Counted from the first letter of the stretch, positions 37,280 through 46,615 are shown. The stretch is DNA of 64,000 nucleotides from Sphingomonas sp. Leaf21 (GCF_916858675.1 NZ_CAKASM010000008.1:1-64000), one strand, 5' to 3'. Made by a program: numbers and translations. Notes: generated from the sequence alone by a model not told the origin.

Positions 37280-38062
37280 TCAGGCCGTCCGATCGATGGA
37301 CGCGAGGCTGCGATCCCCGGCCAGGCGAAGCGCAAGATCGGCCCGATCCGGCATCTCGCGCCAGATATGGTGGGTCAGCCGCTCATAATGGCCGACGAAG
37401 CGGGACAATTGCGCCGGGGTCATTGCCCGCGCGCCCAGCGCCCCCTCCTGCTCGGTCCGCCAGCGCAGGACCGTCGGCCAGTCCGGCGGCATCAGCAGGG
37501 CCAGCATGTCGAGCGTGTCGAACAACGCGGGATAGTCGTGCGCCAATGCGCTGTTGGCGTATCGACGCCAGATCCCGTTCGGGTCTTCCTCCGCCTCCAG
37601 CCGGTTGACCGGCGCGACGAGCGCCGCGTCATCCTCCGCCACCGCGCCGACGCACCAGCCCTCGAAGATCAGCAGGCGACAATCCGGCGGCGATGACGGC
37701 CAGCCGGACTCCGGCGCGCGATCGTCCACCGCCTTGTCGAAGCGCGGCAGGGCGACCGACCGGCCGGCGCGCACGGCCGCGATGGTCGCCACGCCCAGAT
37801 CCACATCGTGCGTGCCGGGCACACCACGTGTCGCGAACAATGGATGGACTTGCCGCGCCAACGCCATGCGCTCGTCACGCGTGCGATAGAGATCGTCGAG
37901 CGACAGCACCGCCGAGCCGGGGAAGCGGGCCGCCAGCCGTCCGGCGATGGTCGACTTGCCGCTCCCCTGCGCCCCGCACAGCCCGAGGACCAGCGGGCGA
38001 TCCCCGCGATGCAGGGTCAGCCGCTGTTCGACCAGCGCGGCGACGGCGTCTTCAGGCGACAC
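37280..38062 (-). CDS. P-loop kinase, D-glycerate 3-kinase-like
   Basis: A 260-residue kinase with Walker A GLCGAQGSGKST (residues 27-38), LSLDDLYRTRDER (the glycerate-kinase loop), and HDVDLGVATI and LIFEGWCVGA further on. These fit plant-type/GLYK-like D-glycerate 3-kinase and the uridine-kinase-like fold. GTG at 38062 overlaps the upstream dehydrogenase by 11 bases. Together with a hydroxypyruvate/glyoxylate reductase-like gene, it suggests that glycolate or glyoxylate arising from sugar cleavage is turned into 3-phosphoglycerate. Confidence 0.72.
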   Translation of the reverse strand: MSPEDAVAALVEQRLTLHRGDRPLVLGLCGAQGSGKSTIAGRLAARFPGSAVLSLDDLYRTRDERMALARQVHPLFATRGVPGTHDVDLGVATIAAVRAGRSVALPRFDKAVDDRAPESGWPSSPPDCRLLIFEGWCVGAVAEDDAALVAPVNRLEAEEDPNGIWRRYANSALAHDYPALFDTLDMLALLMPPDWPTVLRWRTEQEGALGARAMTPAQLSRFVGHYERLTHHIWREMPDRADLALRLAGDRSLASIDRTA

Positions 38063-39023
38063 GGTCCGACGGCGCCTCGCCCCGGAAAAAGCGGTCGAGA
38101 TTGGCCGCAACGCGCATCCCCATCGCGGTACGCGCCTCGATCGTCGCGCTGCCCAGATGGGGCAGCAGGACGGTGCGCGGATGCGCGAGCAGGCCGGGAT
38201 GCACCGCCGGTTCGCGCTCATAGACGTCGAGCGCCGCCGCCGCGATCCGCCCGTCCGCCAGTGCCTCGACCAGTGCCGCCTCGTCGACCACCGAACCGCG
38301 CGCGGTGTTTACCAGGATCGCATGGCGCGGCATCGCGGCGAGCAGCGTCGCATCGACCATGTGATGCGTGCCCTCGCCCCCCGGCACGTGAAGCGACAGG
38401 ACATCCGACCGGCGCGCGAGTTCGAGCATCGAGTCGACCCGCGTCGCCCCGAGCGCCGCCTCGACCTCGGGCGCGGCGGGCGAGCGGCTGGCATAGAGGA
38501 TGGACATGCCAAGCCCGCGCGCCTTGACGGCGGTCGCCCGCGCGATCCGGCCGAACCCGACCAGCCCCAGCGTCCTGCCCGACAGCCCCTGCCCGATCAG
38601 GTGCGAGGGGCGCCAGCCGGTCCAGGCCCCCGCGCGCAACTCGCGTTCGCCCTCGCCCGCACGACGGCTGGCCATCAGCATCAGCAGGATCGCGATCTCC
38701 GCCGTCGCCTCGGTCAGCACGTCGGGCGTGTTGGTCACGACCACCCCTGCCGCACGCGCGGCGTCCAGATCGATGTGATCGACCCCCGCGCCGTAATTGG
38801 CGATGATCCGCACCGTCCGCCCCGACGCCCCGAGCAGTTCGGCATCGATCCGGTCGCTGATCGTCGGCAACAGCGCGTCATACCGCGTCATCGCCGTGGC
38901 GAGCGTCGCCCGATCGGGCGCGCGGTCATCCTCGCTGAGCGTCACATCCCAATGCTGCGCGAGATGCCGCTCGACCGCGTCGGGCAGGCGACGCGTGACA
39001 TACAGGCTGGGCCGTCCGGTCAT
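38052..39023 (-). CDS. D-2-hydroxyacid dehydrogenase (glyoxylate/hydroxypyruvate reductase-like)
   Basis: A 323-residue NAD(P)-dependent dehydrogenase. The Rossmann loop is GLVGFGRIARATA, the active-site Arg lies in NTARGSVVDE, and the acid/His pair is in DVYEREP and LPHLGSATIEAR. NYGAGVDHIDLDAARAAGVVVTNTPDVLTEATAE is the substrate-domain landmark of glyoxylate reductases. Start 16 bases after the FAH-hydrolase stop. Product could be glycolate, glycerate or lactate; glycerate is favoured by the downstream kinase. Confidence 0.8.
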   Translation of the reverse strand: MTGRPSLYVTRRLPDAVERHLAQHWDVTLSEDDRAPDRATLATAMTRYDALLPTISDRIDAELLGASGRTVRIIANYGAGVDHIDLDAARAAGVVVTNTPDVLTEATAEIAILLMLMASRRAGEGERELRAGAWTGWRPSHLIGQGLSGRTLGLVGFGRIARATAVKARGLGMSILYASRSPAAPEVEAALGATRVDSMLELARRSDVLSLHVPGGEGTHHMVDATLLAAMPRHAILVNTARGSVVDEAALVEALADGRIAAAALDVYEREPAVHPGLLAHPRTVLLPHLGSATIEARTAMGMRVAANLDRFFRGEAPSDRVA

Positions 39024-39039
39024 GCGTCGCCCCCTCTAT

Positions 39040-39885
39040 TCACGCCGCCGCGACGAAGCGCTGCGTCTGTTCGCCCAGGCCGTCGATGCCCAGACGCACC
39101 GTCTGGCCGGGGCGCAGATAGACTTGCGGCTTCTGCCCCATGCCGACGCCCTTGGGCGTGCCGGTCGAGATGATGTCGCCCGGCTCCAGCGTGCAGAACT
39201 GGCTGAGGTACGACACGATCTCGGCGACGGTGAAGATCATGTCGCTGGTGTTGCCATCCTGGTAGCGGTGGCCATCGACGTCCAGCCACAGGCGAAGAGC
39301 CTGCGGATCGCCCGCCTCGTCGGCGGTGACCAGCCAGGGACCGGTCGGGCCGAAGGTGTCGCAGCCCTTGCCCTTGTCCCAGGTGCCACCGCGCTCGAGC
39401 TGATAGGCACGCTCGCTGACATCGTTGATGACGCAGTAGCCGGCAACATGGTCGAGCGCCGACGCCTGGTCGACATAACGCGCGCGGGTGCCGATCACGA
39501 CGCCCAGTTCGACCTCCCAGTCGGTCTTTTCCGATCCGCGCGGGATCTCGACATCATCATTGGGGCCGACGACCGCACTCGACCACTTGCCGAACACCAC
39601 CGGCTCGGCGGGGATCGGCAGGTTGCTCTCGGCGGCATGGAGGCGATAGTTCAGGCCGATACAGATGAACTTGCCGGGCCGTGCGACGCACGAGCCCAGC
39701 CGCGGCTCCCCCTCGACCAGCGGCAGCGTGGCGGGGTCGAGCGCGGCGATCTCCGCCAGTCCGGCGGGGCTCAGCCTCGCACCGGCCAGATCCCCCATCG
39801 CCTCGGGCAGCGCACGGATCCGCCCGTCCGCATCCAGAAGTCCCGCGCGCTCATGTCCCGGTTCACCATAACGCAGCAGCTTCAT
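39040..39885 (-). CDS. FAH-family hydrolase, 2,4-diketo-3-deoxy sugar acid hydrolase-like
   Basis: A 281-residue fumarylacetoacetate-hydrolase-fold enzyme. The domain start GKFICIGLNYRLHAAES, the metal ligands in TDWEVELGVVIG and INDVSERAYQLERGGTWDKGKGCDTFGPTGPWLVT, and ISTGTPKGVGMG are all present. Closest family type is L-2,4-diketo-3-deoxyrhamnonate/fuconate hydrolase, which yields pyruvate plus L-lactate; with a five-carbon substrate it would yield glycolate. AGGAGA before 39885 sets the start. First gene of the FAH/dehydrogenase/kinase group. Confidence 0.8.
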   Translation of the reverse strand: MKLLRYGEPGHERAGLLDADGRIRALPEAMGDLAGARLSPAGLAEIAALDPATLPLVEGEPRLGSCVARPGKFICIGLNYRLHAAESNLPIPAEPVVFGKWSSAVVGPNDDVEIPRGSEKTDWEVELGVVIGTRARYVDQASALDHVAGYCVINDVSERAYQLERGGTWDKGKGCDTFGPTGPWLVTADEAGDPQALRLWLDVDGHRYQDGNTSDMIFTVAEIVSYLSQFCTLEPGDIISTGTPKGVGMGQKPQVYLRPGQTVRLGIDGLGEQTQRFVAAA

Positions 39886-40014
39886 CGACGGCTCTCCTGT
39901 TCCACGGGGCGCGCTGGGCACCTTGTCCCCGCCTTCTTACCAACGCCTTCTTATCGACCGTCGACCTGAGATTCCACTTGCAAATATGATAGTGCGATTT
40001 TTGTGCCGTATCGA

Positions 40015-40755
40015 TCAGGCACGTCCCTGCAGCGACTCTCCGAGCAAGGTGAAGAAGCTGCGCGCGACATGGCATTGCGCGCTTTCCCATTCGGGATGCC
40101 ATTGCACCGCCAAGACATCGGCGCCGCATCCGGGCGCACGAAACGCCTCGATAAGGCCATCCTCGCTGTCGCGCGCCTCGACCACCAGGCCATAGCCCAG
40201 CCGATCGACGCCCTGCTGATGCACCGAATTGACCTCCAGCCGCCGGTGACCGCTGCGCCCCGCCAGCACCCCGCCCGCCATCAGCTCGACCGGATGGCGA
40301 TGGCCGAACAACGCCTCGTAATCCCCGTCCCAGGATCCCCGATGATGGCGCGGCAAGCCGCCGAGGCAGGTCAGCGTACCGCCGAACAGCACGTTGATCT
40401 CCTGCATTCCCCGGCAGATGCCATAGACCGGCTTGCCCCGCTCGATCATCCTCCCGGCGAGCGACAGCGCGACGCTGTCCCGCTCGGGATCGCAGAGATG
40501 GCGCGCCAGATGACCGTCATCCGCATATTGCGCGGGCTCGACGTGCGAACGCCCGCCAGTCAGCAACAGCCCGTCGAGCATGTCCGCCATCGCGATCGGG
40601 TCGACCGCGTCGCGAACGGCGGGGACCATGACCACGCTGGCGCCGCACAGCCGCACCACCGGCTCGATGAAGCGCGTCGCCACCGCCTGGATCGGGCGAC
40701 CGGCGACCTCGTTGCCGCACATCAGTCCGACGATGGGCTTGCGTGTCCGCGTCAT
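40015..40755 (-). CDS. Class I glutamine-amidotransferase-like hydrolase (PuuD type)
   Basis: A 246-residue gamma-glutamyl hydrolase-like protein. Nucleophile C114 lies in VYGICRGMQEINVLFGG, and the catalytic H220 and E222 lie in VQWHPEWE; LLLTGGRSHVEP marks the substrate loop. Such enzymes hydrolyse gamma-glutamyl amides, for example gamma-glutamyl-GABA. The ATG overlaps the stop of the serine acetyltransferase gene, so the two are coupled; a link to gamma-glutamyl or cysteine metabolism is possible. Not obviously part of the fucose locus. Confidence 0.75.
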   Translation of the reverse strand: MTRTRKPIVGLMCGNEVAGRPIQAVATRFIEPVVRLCGASVVMVPAVRDAVDPIAMADMLDGLLLTGGRSHVEPAQYADDGHLARHLCDPERDSVALSLAGRMIERGKPVYGICRGMQEINVLFGGTLTCLGGLPRHHRGSWDGDYEALFGHRHPVELMAGGVLAGRSGHRRLEVNSVHQQGVDRLGYGLVVEARDSEDGLIEAFRAPGCGADVLAVQWHPEWESAQCHVARSFFTLLGESLQGRA

Positions 40756-41735
40756 GCCGTCCGCTCCAGCTCCTGTCGCAGCGCGCGCCCCTCCGCCCGC
40801 TGCAAGGCCCGCGCCTCCGGCTGGACCAGGACGCTGTCCGGCGCGACGTCGCTCAGCAGCCAGACATTGCCCCCGATCACCGAGCGCGCGCCGATCGTAA
40901 CCCGGCCGAGCACCGTCGCGCCAGCATAGATGATGACGTCGTCCTCGACGATCGGATGCCGCGCGAAACGGTCGCGCGGCGAACGCGGCGCGGTGCCCAA
41001 AGCGGAGCGCGCACCCAGCGTCACATGCTGATAGACCCGCACCCGCTCGCCGACGATCGCGGTCTCGCCGATGACGACGCCGGTGCCGTGATCGACGAAG
41101 AAATGCCGCCCGATGGTCGCGGCGGGATGGATGTCGATTCCGGTCCGCTCATTGGCAAGCTCGGAGATGATCCGCGCGACGATCGGCGCTCCCAGCGCGT
41201 TCAGCTCATGCGCGATGCGATGATGCAGGCTGGCGATCGCACCGGGATAGCAGAGCAGTATCTCATCGACGCTGCGCGCCGCCGGGTCGGCGAGGAACGC
41301 CGCCTCGACATCGCTGTCGATCCGTTCGCGGACCTGCGGCAGCGTCGCACCGAACAGCCGCGCGACCAGCGCCGCCTGTTCGGGCGGAAAGGCCGCATCG
41401 GCATCCTTCTGCCAATAGGCGAGTTCCGCCCCGATCTCGCGTTCGAGCGCGGTCAGCGCGGCGAGCAGCTTGGCCGCGACGAAGCGGTCCTCCTGCACCG
41501 GCGATCCCCGGAAATGGCCGAGGCGGCGGGGATAGAGCGCGGCGGCGACCAGCGCGACGACGTCCTCGACCCCGGCGCGCGAGGGAAAACGCTCGACATC
41601 GCGTCCCGCATCCTGGCGCTGCCGCCAGCCCTGGCGCGCGATGCGCAAGGCGGAGACGATGCCGTCGATCCCGGTCGTCCCGGTCACGGCATCCTCCGCA
41701 ACACGGGCGGCGGCGGTCAGCTTGCTGGTCGTCAT
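40752..41735 (-). CDS. Serine O-acetyltransferase (EpsC/CysE type)
   Basis: A 327-residue enzyme making O-acetylserine for cysteine synthesis. A helical N-terminal part (about 1-170) precedes the left-handed beta helix: [51 protein letters not shown] and [13 protein letters not shown] show hexapeptide repeats and the catalytic histidine and aspartate. The long N-terminus is typical of the EpsC subgroup. GGAGGA before ATG 41735 sets the start; an earlier in-frame ATG at 41810 has no good site. Confidence 0.83.
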   Translation of the reverse strand: MTTSKLTAAARVAEDAVTGTTGIDGIVSALRIARQGWRQRQDAGRDVERFPSRAGVEDVVALVAAALYPRRLGHFRGSPVQEDRFVAAKLLAALTALEREIGAELAYWQKDADAAFPPEQAALVARLFGATLPQVRERIDSDVEAAFLADPAARSVDEILLCYPGAIASLHHRIAHELNALGAPIVARIISELANERTGIDIHPAATIGRHFFVDHGTGVVIGETAIVGERVRVYQHVTLGARSALGTAPRSPRDRFARHPIVEDDVIIYAGATVLGRVTIGARSVIGGNVWLLSDVAPDSVLVQPEARALQRAEGRALRQELERTA

Positions 41736-41944
41736 CACGATCCTCCGACCCTCATCATATCCCAGCTTCGCGGTGGGATATAACAGAAATGCTACGTCCC
41801 TATAAAGCACGGGTCTGTCTTAACGTGCGGTTGCGGATGATCCGGGGCTTGGGCATGGAGGCGCGTGCCAGCATGGCTCGGCCCGGCGGGAAGGGAGCCC
41901 GCAAGGTCGATCGTCCCCATCCTTGTCCCCGGAGCCGTGCGACG

Positions 41945-42964
41945 ATGACCACCCCGCGCCAGACGACGCTGACCCGTTTCCTGATCGAGCAGCAGCGCCG
42001 ATCGCCCGAAACCTGTCCCCCCGAGCTCCGCCTGCTGATCGAGACGGTGGCGCGTGCCTGCAAGGCGGTGAACCAGGCGATTTCCAAGGGTGCGTTGGGC
42101 GATGTGCTGGGCTCGCTGGGCAGCGAGAATGTCCAGGGCGAGGTCCAGAAGAAGCTGGACGTGATCGCCAACGACCTGCTGCTCGACGCCAATGAATGGG
42201 GCGGCCATCTGGCGGCGATGGCGTCGGAGGAGATGGAGACGATCCACCGCATCCCCAACCGCTATCCCAAGGGCGAATATCTGCTGCTGTTCGATCCGAT
42301 CGACGGGTCGAGCAATGTCGATGTCGACCTGTCGGTCGGCACCATCTTCTCGGTGCTGCGCGCGCCAGAGGATTGCGCGGGTCGCGAGGTGACCGAGGCC
42401 GACTTTCTCCAGCCCGGCCGCGCGCAGGTGGCGGCGGGCTATGCGATCTACGGGCCGCAGACGCTGTTGGTGCTGACCGTCGGCGAGGGCGTGTACGAGT
42501 TCACGCTCGACCGCGAGCTGGGATCGTGGCGGCTGACCGACGGACCGATGCGTATTCCTTCGGGCACGTGCGAATTCGCGATCAACATGGCGCGCCGCCG
42601 CCAATGGTCGCCCGGCATCGCCCGCTATATCGAGGAACGGATCCTCGGGGCGGAGGGGCCTTGCGGCGTCGATTACAACATGCGCTGGACCGCCTCGATG
42701 GTGGCGGACATCCACCGCATCCTGAAGCGGGGCGGCGTATTCCTTTATCCCGGCGATCACCGCAATGCGGGCAAGGCGAAGCTGCGGCTGCTGTACGAGG
42801 CGAATCCGATGAGCTTCCTGATCGAACAGGCGGGCGGCGCGTCGATCGACGGCGCGACCCGGATCATGGACGTGGAGGCGATCGGCCTGCACCAGCGGGT
42901 CGGCGTGGTACTGGGTGACGCCGAAGAGGTGGCGATGATCGCGGAATATGGGCGGACGGGGTGA
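41945..42964 (+). CDS. fbp: Class I fructose-1,6-bisphosphatase
   Basis: A 339-residue gluconeogenic phosphatase. Metal and phosphate motifs are EEMETI (95-100), [20 protein letters not shown] (116-135) and the active-site loop [16 protein letters not shown]. The length is normal for class I. Starting at ATG 41945 gives the standard N-terminus [16 protein letters not shown]. Upstream in-frame sequence from 41789 is not typical of the family. Gluconeogenesis from pyruvate and lactate, the end products of the neighbouring sugar pathways, would use it. Confidence 0.88.
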   Translation: MTTPRQTTLTRFLIEQQRRSPETCPPELRLLIETVARACKAVNQAISKGALGDVLGSLGSENVQGEVQKKLDVIANDLLLDANEWGGHLAAMASEEMETIHRIPNRYPKGEYLLLFDPIDGSSNVDVDLSVGTIFSVLRAPEDCAGREVTEADFLQPGRAQVAAGYAIYGPQTLLVLTVGEGVYEFTLDRELGSWRLTDGPMRIPSGTCEFAINMARRRQWSPGIARYIEERILGAEGPCGVDYNMRWTASMVADIHRILKRGGVFLYPGDHRNAGKAKLRLLYEANPMSFLIEQAGGASIDGATRIMDVEAIGLHQRVGVVLGDAEEVAMIAEYGRTG

Positions 42965-42988
42965 CGCGTAAGGGGGCGCTCGCGAAAG

Positions 42989-44008
42989 CTACCCCCGCCC
43001 GACCGACTCCCGCCCGACCAGCTCGAACTCCACCACCAGATCCTCGACCTGTCGCGACCGCAGCGACGCGAGGACCTGCTCCACCGCGCGGAACGCCATG
43101 TCGCCGACGGGCTGGCGGATCACGGTCAGCGGCGGCCAGAGCCGTGCCGCGATCGCGGTGTCGTCGAAACCGGTCACCGCCAGATCCTGCGGCAGGCGCA
43201 GCCCGCGCCGGTGCGCCTCGCCGATCAGCCCGGCGGCCATGTCGTCGCTGCTGCACAGGATCGCGCTCGGCCGCTCGGGCAGCGACAACATGGCCCGTCC
43301 CGCCTCCGCGCCCGTCGCCGGTTCGAAGCCGCCGCGCACGATCAGCGACGGATCGACCGCCAGCCCGCTCGCCGCCATGCCGTCACGAAAGCCCGCCAGC
43401 CGCTCATCGGCGACCGAGAAGCTCTGCGGCCCCGCGACGAAGCCGATCCGCCGGTGACCCGCGCGCACGACATGCAGGGTCATCGCCGCCATCGCCGCGC
43501 GATTGTCGACCCGTACCGTCGAGATGTCGGGCAGCCCCTGCCCCGTCGCGATCGCCGCCGCCGCGACGCCCAGCTCCGCGAACAGCCCCGACCCGCTGAG
43601 CAGTTCGGCGAAGGGCGGGACCAGCAGGACCCCCGCCGCACCGCTCTGCACCAGCGCGCGCACCGCCGCCTCAACCGCCGCGCGGGTCAGGCCTTCCTCG
43701 GCCTGGGCGATGAACTGCAACCCGCGCGCATTGGTCGCACGCAGCGCGCCGAGGAGCACCGAGTCGATGAACGGCGTCCGCCTGTCGCTGTAGAGCAGGC
43801 CCAGGGTCGTGGCGCGCGCCTTGGCCAGGCGCCGCGCGGCGACATTGGGGACATAGCCGAGCTGGTCGATCGCGGCGAGCACCGCCGCCCGGGTCGGCGG
43901 GCTGACCCGACCGACGCCGTTGATGACGTTGGAGACGGTCATCGCCGACACGCCCGCGCGCTCGCCGACCGCGCGGATGGTGACGCCTTCGGGTCGTTTG
44001 ATGGTCAT
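42989..44008 (-). CDS. LacI-family transcriptional regulator
   Basis: A 339-residue regulator. The helix-turn-helix with hinge helix covers residues 9-60 (VTIRAVGERAGVSAMTVSNVINGVGRVSPPTRAAV, then ARRLAKARATTLGLL). The rest is a periplasmic-binding-protein-like effector domain (RRIGFVAGPQSFS; AILCSSDDMAAGLI). It is the last gene of the minus-strand run 45752-42989 and adjoins the GMC oxidoreductase gene, so it probably regulates the 3-keto-sugar genes. A palindrome GTTTAACGGTAAAC at 51809-51822 has LacI-type form. Confidence 0.85.
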   Translation of the reverse strand: MTIKRPEGVTIRAVGERAGVSAMTVSNVINGVGRVSPPTRAAVLAAIDQLGYVPNVAARRLAKARATTLGLLYSDRRTPFIDSVLLGALRATNARGLQFIAQAEEGLTRAAVEAAVRALVQSGAAGVLLVPPFAELLSGSGLFAELGVAAAAIATGQGLPDISTVRVDNRAAMAAMTLHVVRAGHRRIGFVAGPQSFSVADERLAGFRDGMAASGLAVDPSLIVRGGFEPATGAEAGRAMLSLPERPSAILCSSDDMAAGLIGEAHRRGLRLPQDLAVTGFDDTAIAARLWPPLTVIRQPVGDMAFRAVEQVLASLRSRQVEDLVVEFELVGRESVGRG

Positions 44009-44069
44009 AGGGGACGGTCCGCTAGCGCAGCCGCCCCCTCTTGGCCATCGGTGATGATCGGACCTTCGA

Positions 44070-45752
44070 TCAGACGGCGCCCGCCTTCAAACCCTTGACC
44101 GCATGGTCGGCCGCACGGGCGGTCAGCGCCATGAAGGTCAGCGACGGATTGACGCACGACACCGACGCCATCTGCGCGCCGTCGGTGACATAGAGGTTGG
44201 AGGCGTCATGCGCCTGGCTCCACTTGTTGAGGACCGAGGTGCGCGGGTCGGCACCCATGCGCGCGCCGCCCATTTCGTGGATCGCGTCGCCGGGGACATG
44301 CTCCTGCTCGCCGCTGGTCACGTTCTTCAGGCCCGCCGCGCGCAGCATCGCCTCGCCCTCGCGCCGGGCATCGGCCATCATCTTCAATTCGTTGTCGCGG
44401 AAGGTCACGTCGAACTTCATCAGCGGGACGCCGAACCGGTCGACCTTGCTCGAATGGAGCGACACGCGATTGTCCTCATAGGGCAGGCATTCGCCGAACG
44501 CGCCCATGCTGAACTGCCACGGGCCATAGCGGCGCATTCCGTGCTTCATCTCGGCCCCGAAACCGACCGGCTTGGCCGCGTTGCGATAGGCCGAACCCTG
44601 ATAGCCATAGCCGCGCTTGAACCCGAGGCCTTCGTCGCCCTTCAGATTGCGGAAGCGCGGGACATAGACCCCGCCCGGACGACGGCCATATTCGATCAGG
44701 TCGTCCATGCCGGGAATCTCGCCCGACACGCCGACGCGGAAGATATGATCCATGACATAGCGCCCCAGCGTCCCGCTGCTGTCGAAATGGCTGCGTCCCG
44801 AGCCGTTGGCGCGCGAATTCATCAGGATCTGCACCGAGGCCATCGCCGAGGCGCAGACGAAGACGAGATTGGCATTCACCGTCTGCGCCTGTCCGGTCTT
44901 GGCATCGACGAAGCGGACACCCGTTACCTTCTTCCTGGCGGGGTCATAGTCGATGCCGGTCACCACCGCGTCCGACTGAAGCGTCAGTCGACCGGTCGCG
45001 CGCGCCGCCGGAAGCGTCACCGCCTGGGTCGAGAAATAGGCGCCGAACGAACAGCCATTGCCGCACTGGTTGCGGAACTGGCATTTGGTGCGGTTCTGGT
45101 CGGGCTTGTCCTCGGTCATGTTGGACAGGCGGGTGTGGATCAGCTTGCGACCCGGAAACTGACCTTCCAGCCGTTCCTTCAGCCACTTCTCCGCGACGTT
45201 CATCGGCATGGGCGGCTGGAATTCGCTATCGGGCAGATAGGGCAGGTTCTCGCGCGAGCCCGACACGCCGATATATTTCTCGACATAGGAATACCACGGC
45301 GCGACATCGTCGTAGCGGATCGGCCAGTCGGCGGCGACGCCCTCGCGCTTGTTCGCCTCGAAATCGTCCGGGCTCCATCGGAAGGACCAGCGGCCCCAGA
45401 TCAGCGACTTGCCGCCGACCGCGCCCGGCCTGATCCAGTAGAATTTGCTCCCCTCGTCATAGGCATAGGGGTTCAGTCGGTCGTCATTGTAGAATTTCTG
45501 GTTGCTGGGCGCGACATAGCCCTGTTTGGCGATGAAATAATCGCTCTCTACCAGCGGCTTGGGCATGATGTTGCGTGCGGGCACCTCAAAGGCGGGCTTG
45601 CCGTCATAGGGATAGCCCTCGCCATGTTCGACCATGACGCCCCGGTCGAGCATCAGGACGCGCAGGCCCTTTTCGGTCAATTCCTTGGCGGCGAAACCGC
45701 CGCTGATTCCCGACCCGATCACGATCGCGTCGAAACGGTTCGTCGCCGCCAT
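44070..45752 (-). CDS. GMC flavoprotein dehydrogenase, possible glycoside 3-dehydrogenase
   Basis: A 560-residue FAD enzyme. The FAD loop is GSGISGG (13-19). C-terminal IHEMGGARMG with H492 and CVNPSLT with N535 are the GMC catalytic region. Residues 224-234 show C-x5-C-x3-C (CQFRNQCGNGC), the spacing of a 3Fe-4S site in related FAD glucose dehydrogenases. There is no signal peptide; export by piggy-back on the Tat-carrying subunit 3 (46612-47187) is usual in this family. Electrons would pass to the cytochrome c encoded at 51373-51759. AGGAGG precedes the start. The DUF1080 hydrolase nearby suggests oxidation of sugar C3, but other positions are possible. Confidence 0.8.
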   Translation of the reverse strand: MAATNRFDAIVIGSGISGGFAAKELTEKGLRVLMLDRGVMVEHGEGYPYDGKPAFEVPARNIMPKPLVESDYFIAKQGYVAPSNQKFYNDDRLNPYAYDEGSKFYWIRPGAVGGKSLIWGRWSFRWSPDDFEANKREGVAADWPIRYDDVAPWYSYVEKYIGVSGSRENLPYLPDSEFQPPMPMNVAEKWLKERLEGQFPGRKLIHTRLSNMTEDKPDQNRTKCQFRNQCGNGCSFGAYFSTQAVTLPAARATGRLTLQSDAVVTGIDYDPARKKVTGVRFVDAKTGQAQTVNANLVFVCASAMASVQILMNSRANGSGRSHFDSSGTLGRYVMDHIFRVGVSGEIPGMDDLIEYGRRPGGVYVPRFRNLKGDEGLGFKRGYGYQGSAYRNAAKPVGFGAEMKHGMRRYGPWQFSMGAFGECLPYEDNRVSLHSSKVDRFGVPLMKFDVTFRDNELKMMADARREGEAMLRAAGLKNVTSGEQEHVPGDAIHEMGGARMGADPRTSVLNKWSQAHDASNLYVTDGAQMASVSCVNPSLTFMALTARAADHAVKGLKAGAV

Positions 45753-45781
45753 GGCTATCCTCCTAAAGTCTTATTATCGTG

Positions 45782-46615
45782 TCAGAAGCGCAAGGCGCGC
45801 AGCGTCCGGTAACTGGTCGTGATGTCGGGGAGATAGGGCGCGGGCGCCTGGTCGTTCTCGACATAGAAATGCTTCACGCCCGCCAGCCTGTTGAGCTTGA
45901 ACAGGGCGGCGAAATCGATCTTGCCGGCACCCACCGCCGTCATGCTGCCATCGGCGCGCGCGTCCTTGACGTGATAGGCATAGATGCGGCCCGCATGACG
46001 CCGGATCAGCGCCGCCGCGTCCTGACCCGCATGGATCGCCCAGTAAAGGTCGATCTCCAGCTTCACGAGCGCGGGGTCGGTCGCCTTGAGCATCCGGTCG
46101 TACAGGCTGACGCCGCCGGGCTTGTTGGTGAATTCGAAATCGTGGTTGTGATAGGCGAAGCCGAGCCCGGCCTTCCTCAACCCTTCGGCGAAGCGGTTGA
46201 AGTTGGGCAGCGCCGCGTTCCACGCCGCCTCGGTGCGATGCTCGTCGGTCATATAGGGCAGGACGACGGTATCGGCGCCAAGCGTCTTGGCCATCGCCAC
46301 CGACTTGTCGAAATTGTCGCGCAGCGCGTCATAGCCGATATGAACCGACGGTGCCTTCAGGCCGAGGCGGTCCTGCGTCCGACGCAGCATGGCGTGGTCC
46401 ATCGCGTCATAGCCACCGCCGCCATATTCGATCTCGCGATAGCCGATCCGCGCCACCGCCTCGAGCGTCTTGACCGGATCGGCCGAGAACAGCTCGCGGA
46501 TCGTATAGAGTTGAAGTCCGATCGGGCCCAGTTGCGCCGCCTGCGCCGCGCCCGGCAGCAGTGCCGCCGCGCCAAGACCCAGCCCGGCGCCCATCAGCGA
46601 ACGACGATCGATCAT
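45782..46615 (-). CDS. Exported TIM-barrel sugar isomerase/epimerase-like protein
   Basis: A 277-residue xylose-isomerase-like barrel. Residues 1-26 form a Tat signal (MIDRRSLMGAGLGLGAAALL). The barrel includes IGLQLYTIRELF, YREIEYGGGGYDAMDHAMLRR, FAYHNHDFEFTN and VKLEIDLYWAIHAGQDAA, with metal ligands H/E/D typical of the fold. Periplasmic relatives are found in loci with GMC oxidases and DUF1080, where they may epimerise or eliminate 3-keto sugars. The exact reaction is not known. Its ATG overlaps the stop of the subunit-3 gene. Confidence 0.75.
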   Translation of the reverse strand: MIDRRSLMGAGLGLGAAALLPGAAQAAQLGPIGLQLYTIRELFSADPVKTLEAVARIGYREIEYGGGGYDAMDHAMLRRTQDRLGLKAPSVHIGYDALRDNFDKSVAMAKTLGADTVVLPYMTDEHRTEAAWNAALPNFNRFAEGLRKAGLGFAYHNHDFEFTNKPGGVSLYDRMLKATDPALVKLEIDLYWAIHAGQDAAALIRRHAGRIYAYHVKDARADGSMTAVGAGKIDFAALFKLNRLAGVKHFYVENDQAPAPYLPDITTSYRTLRALRF

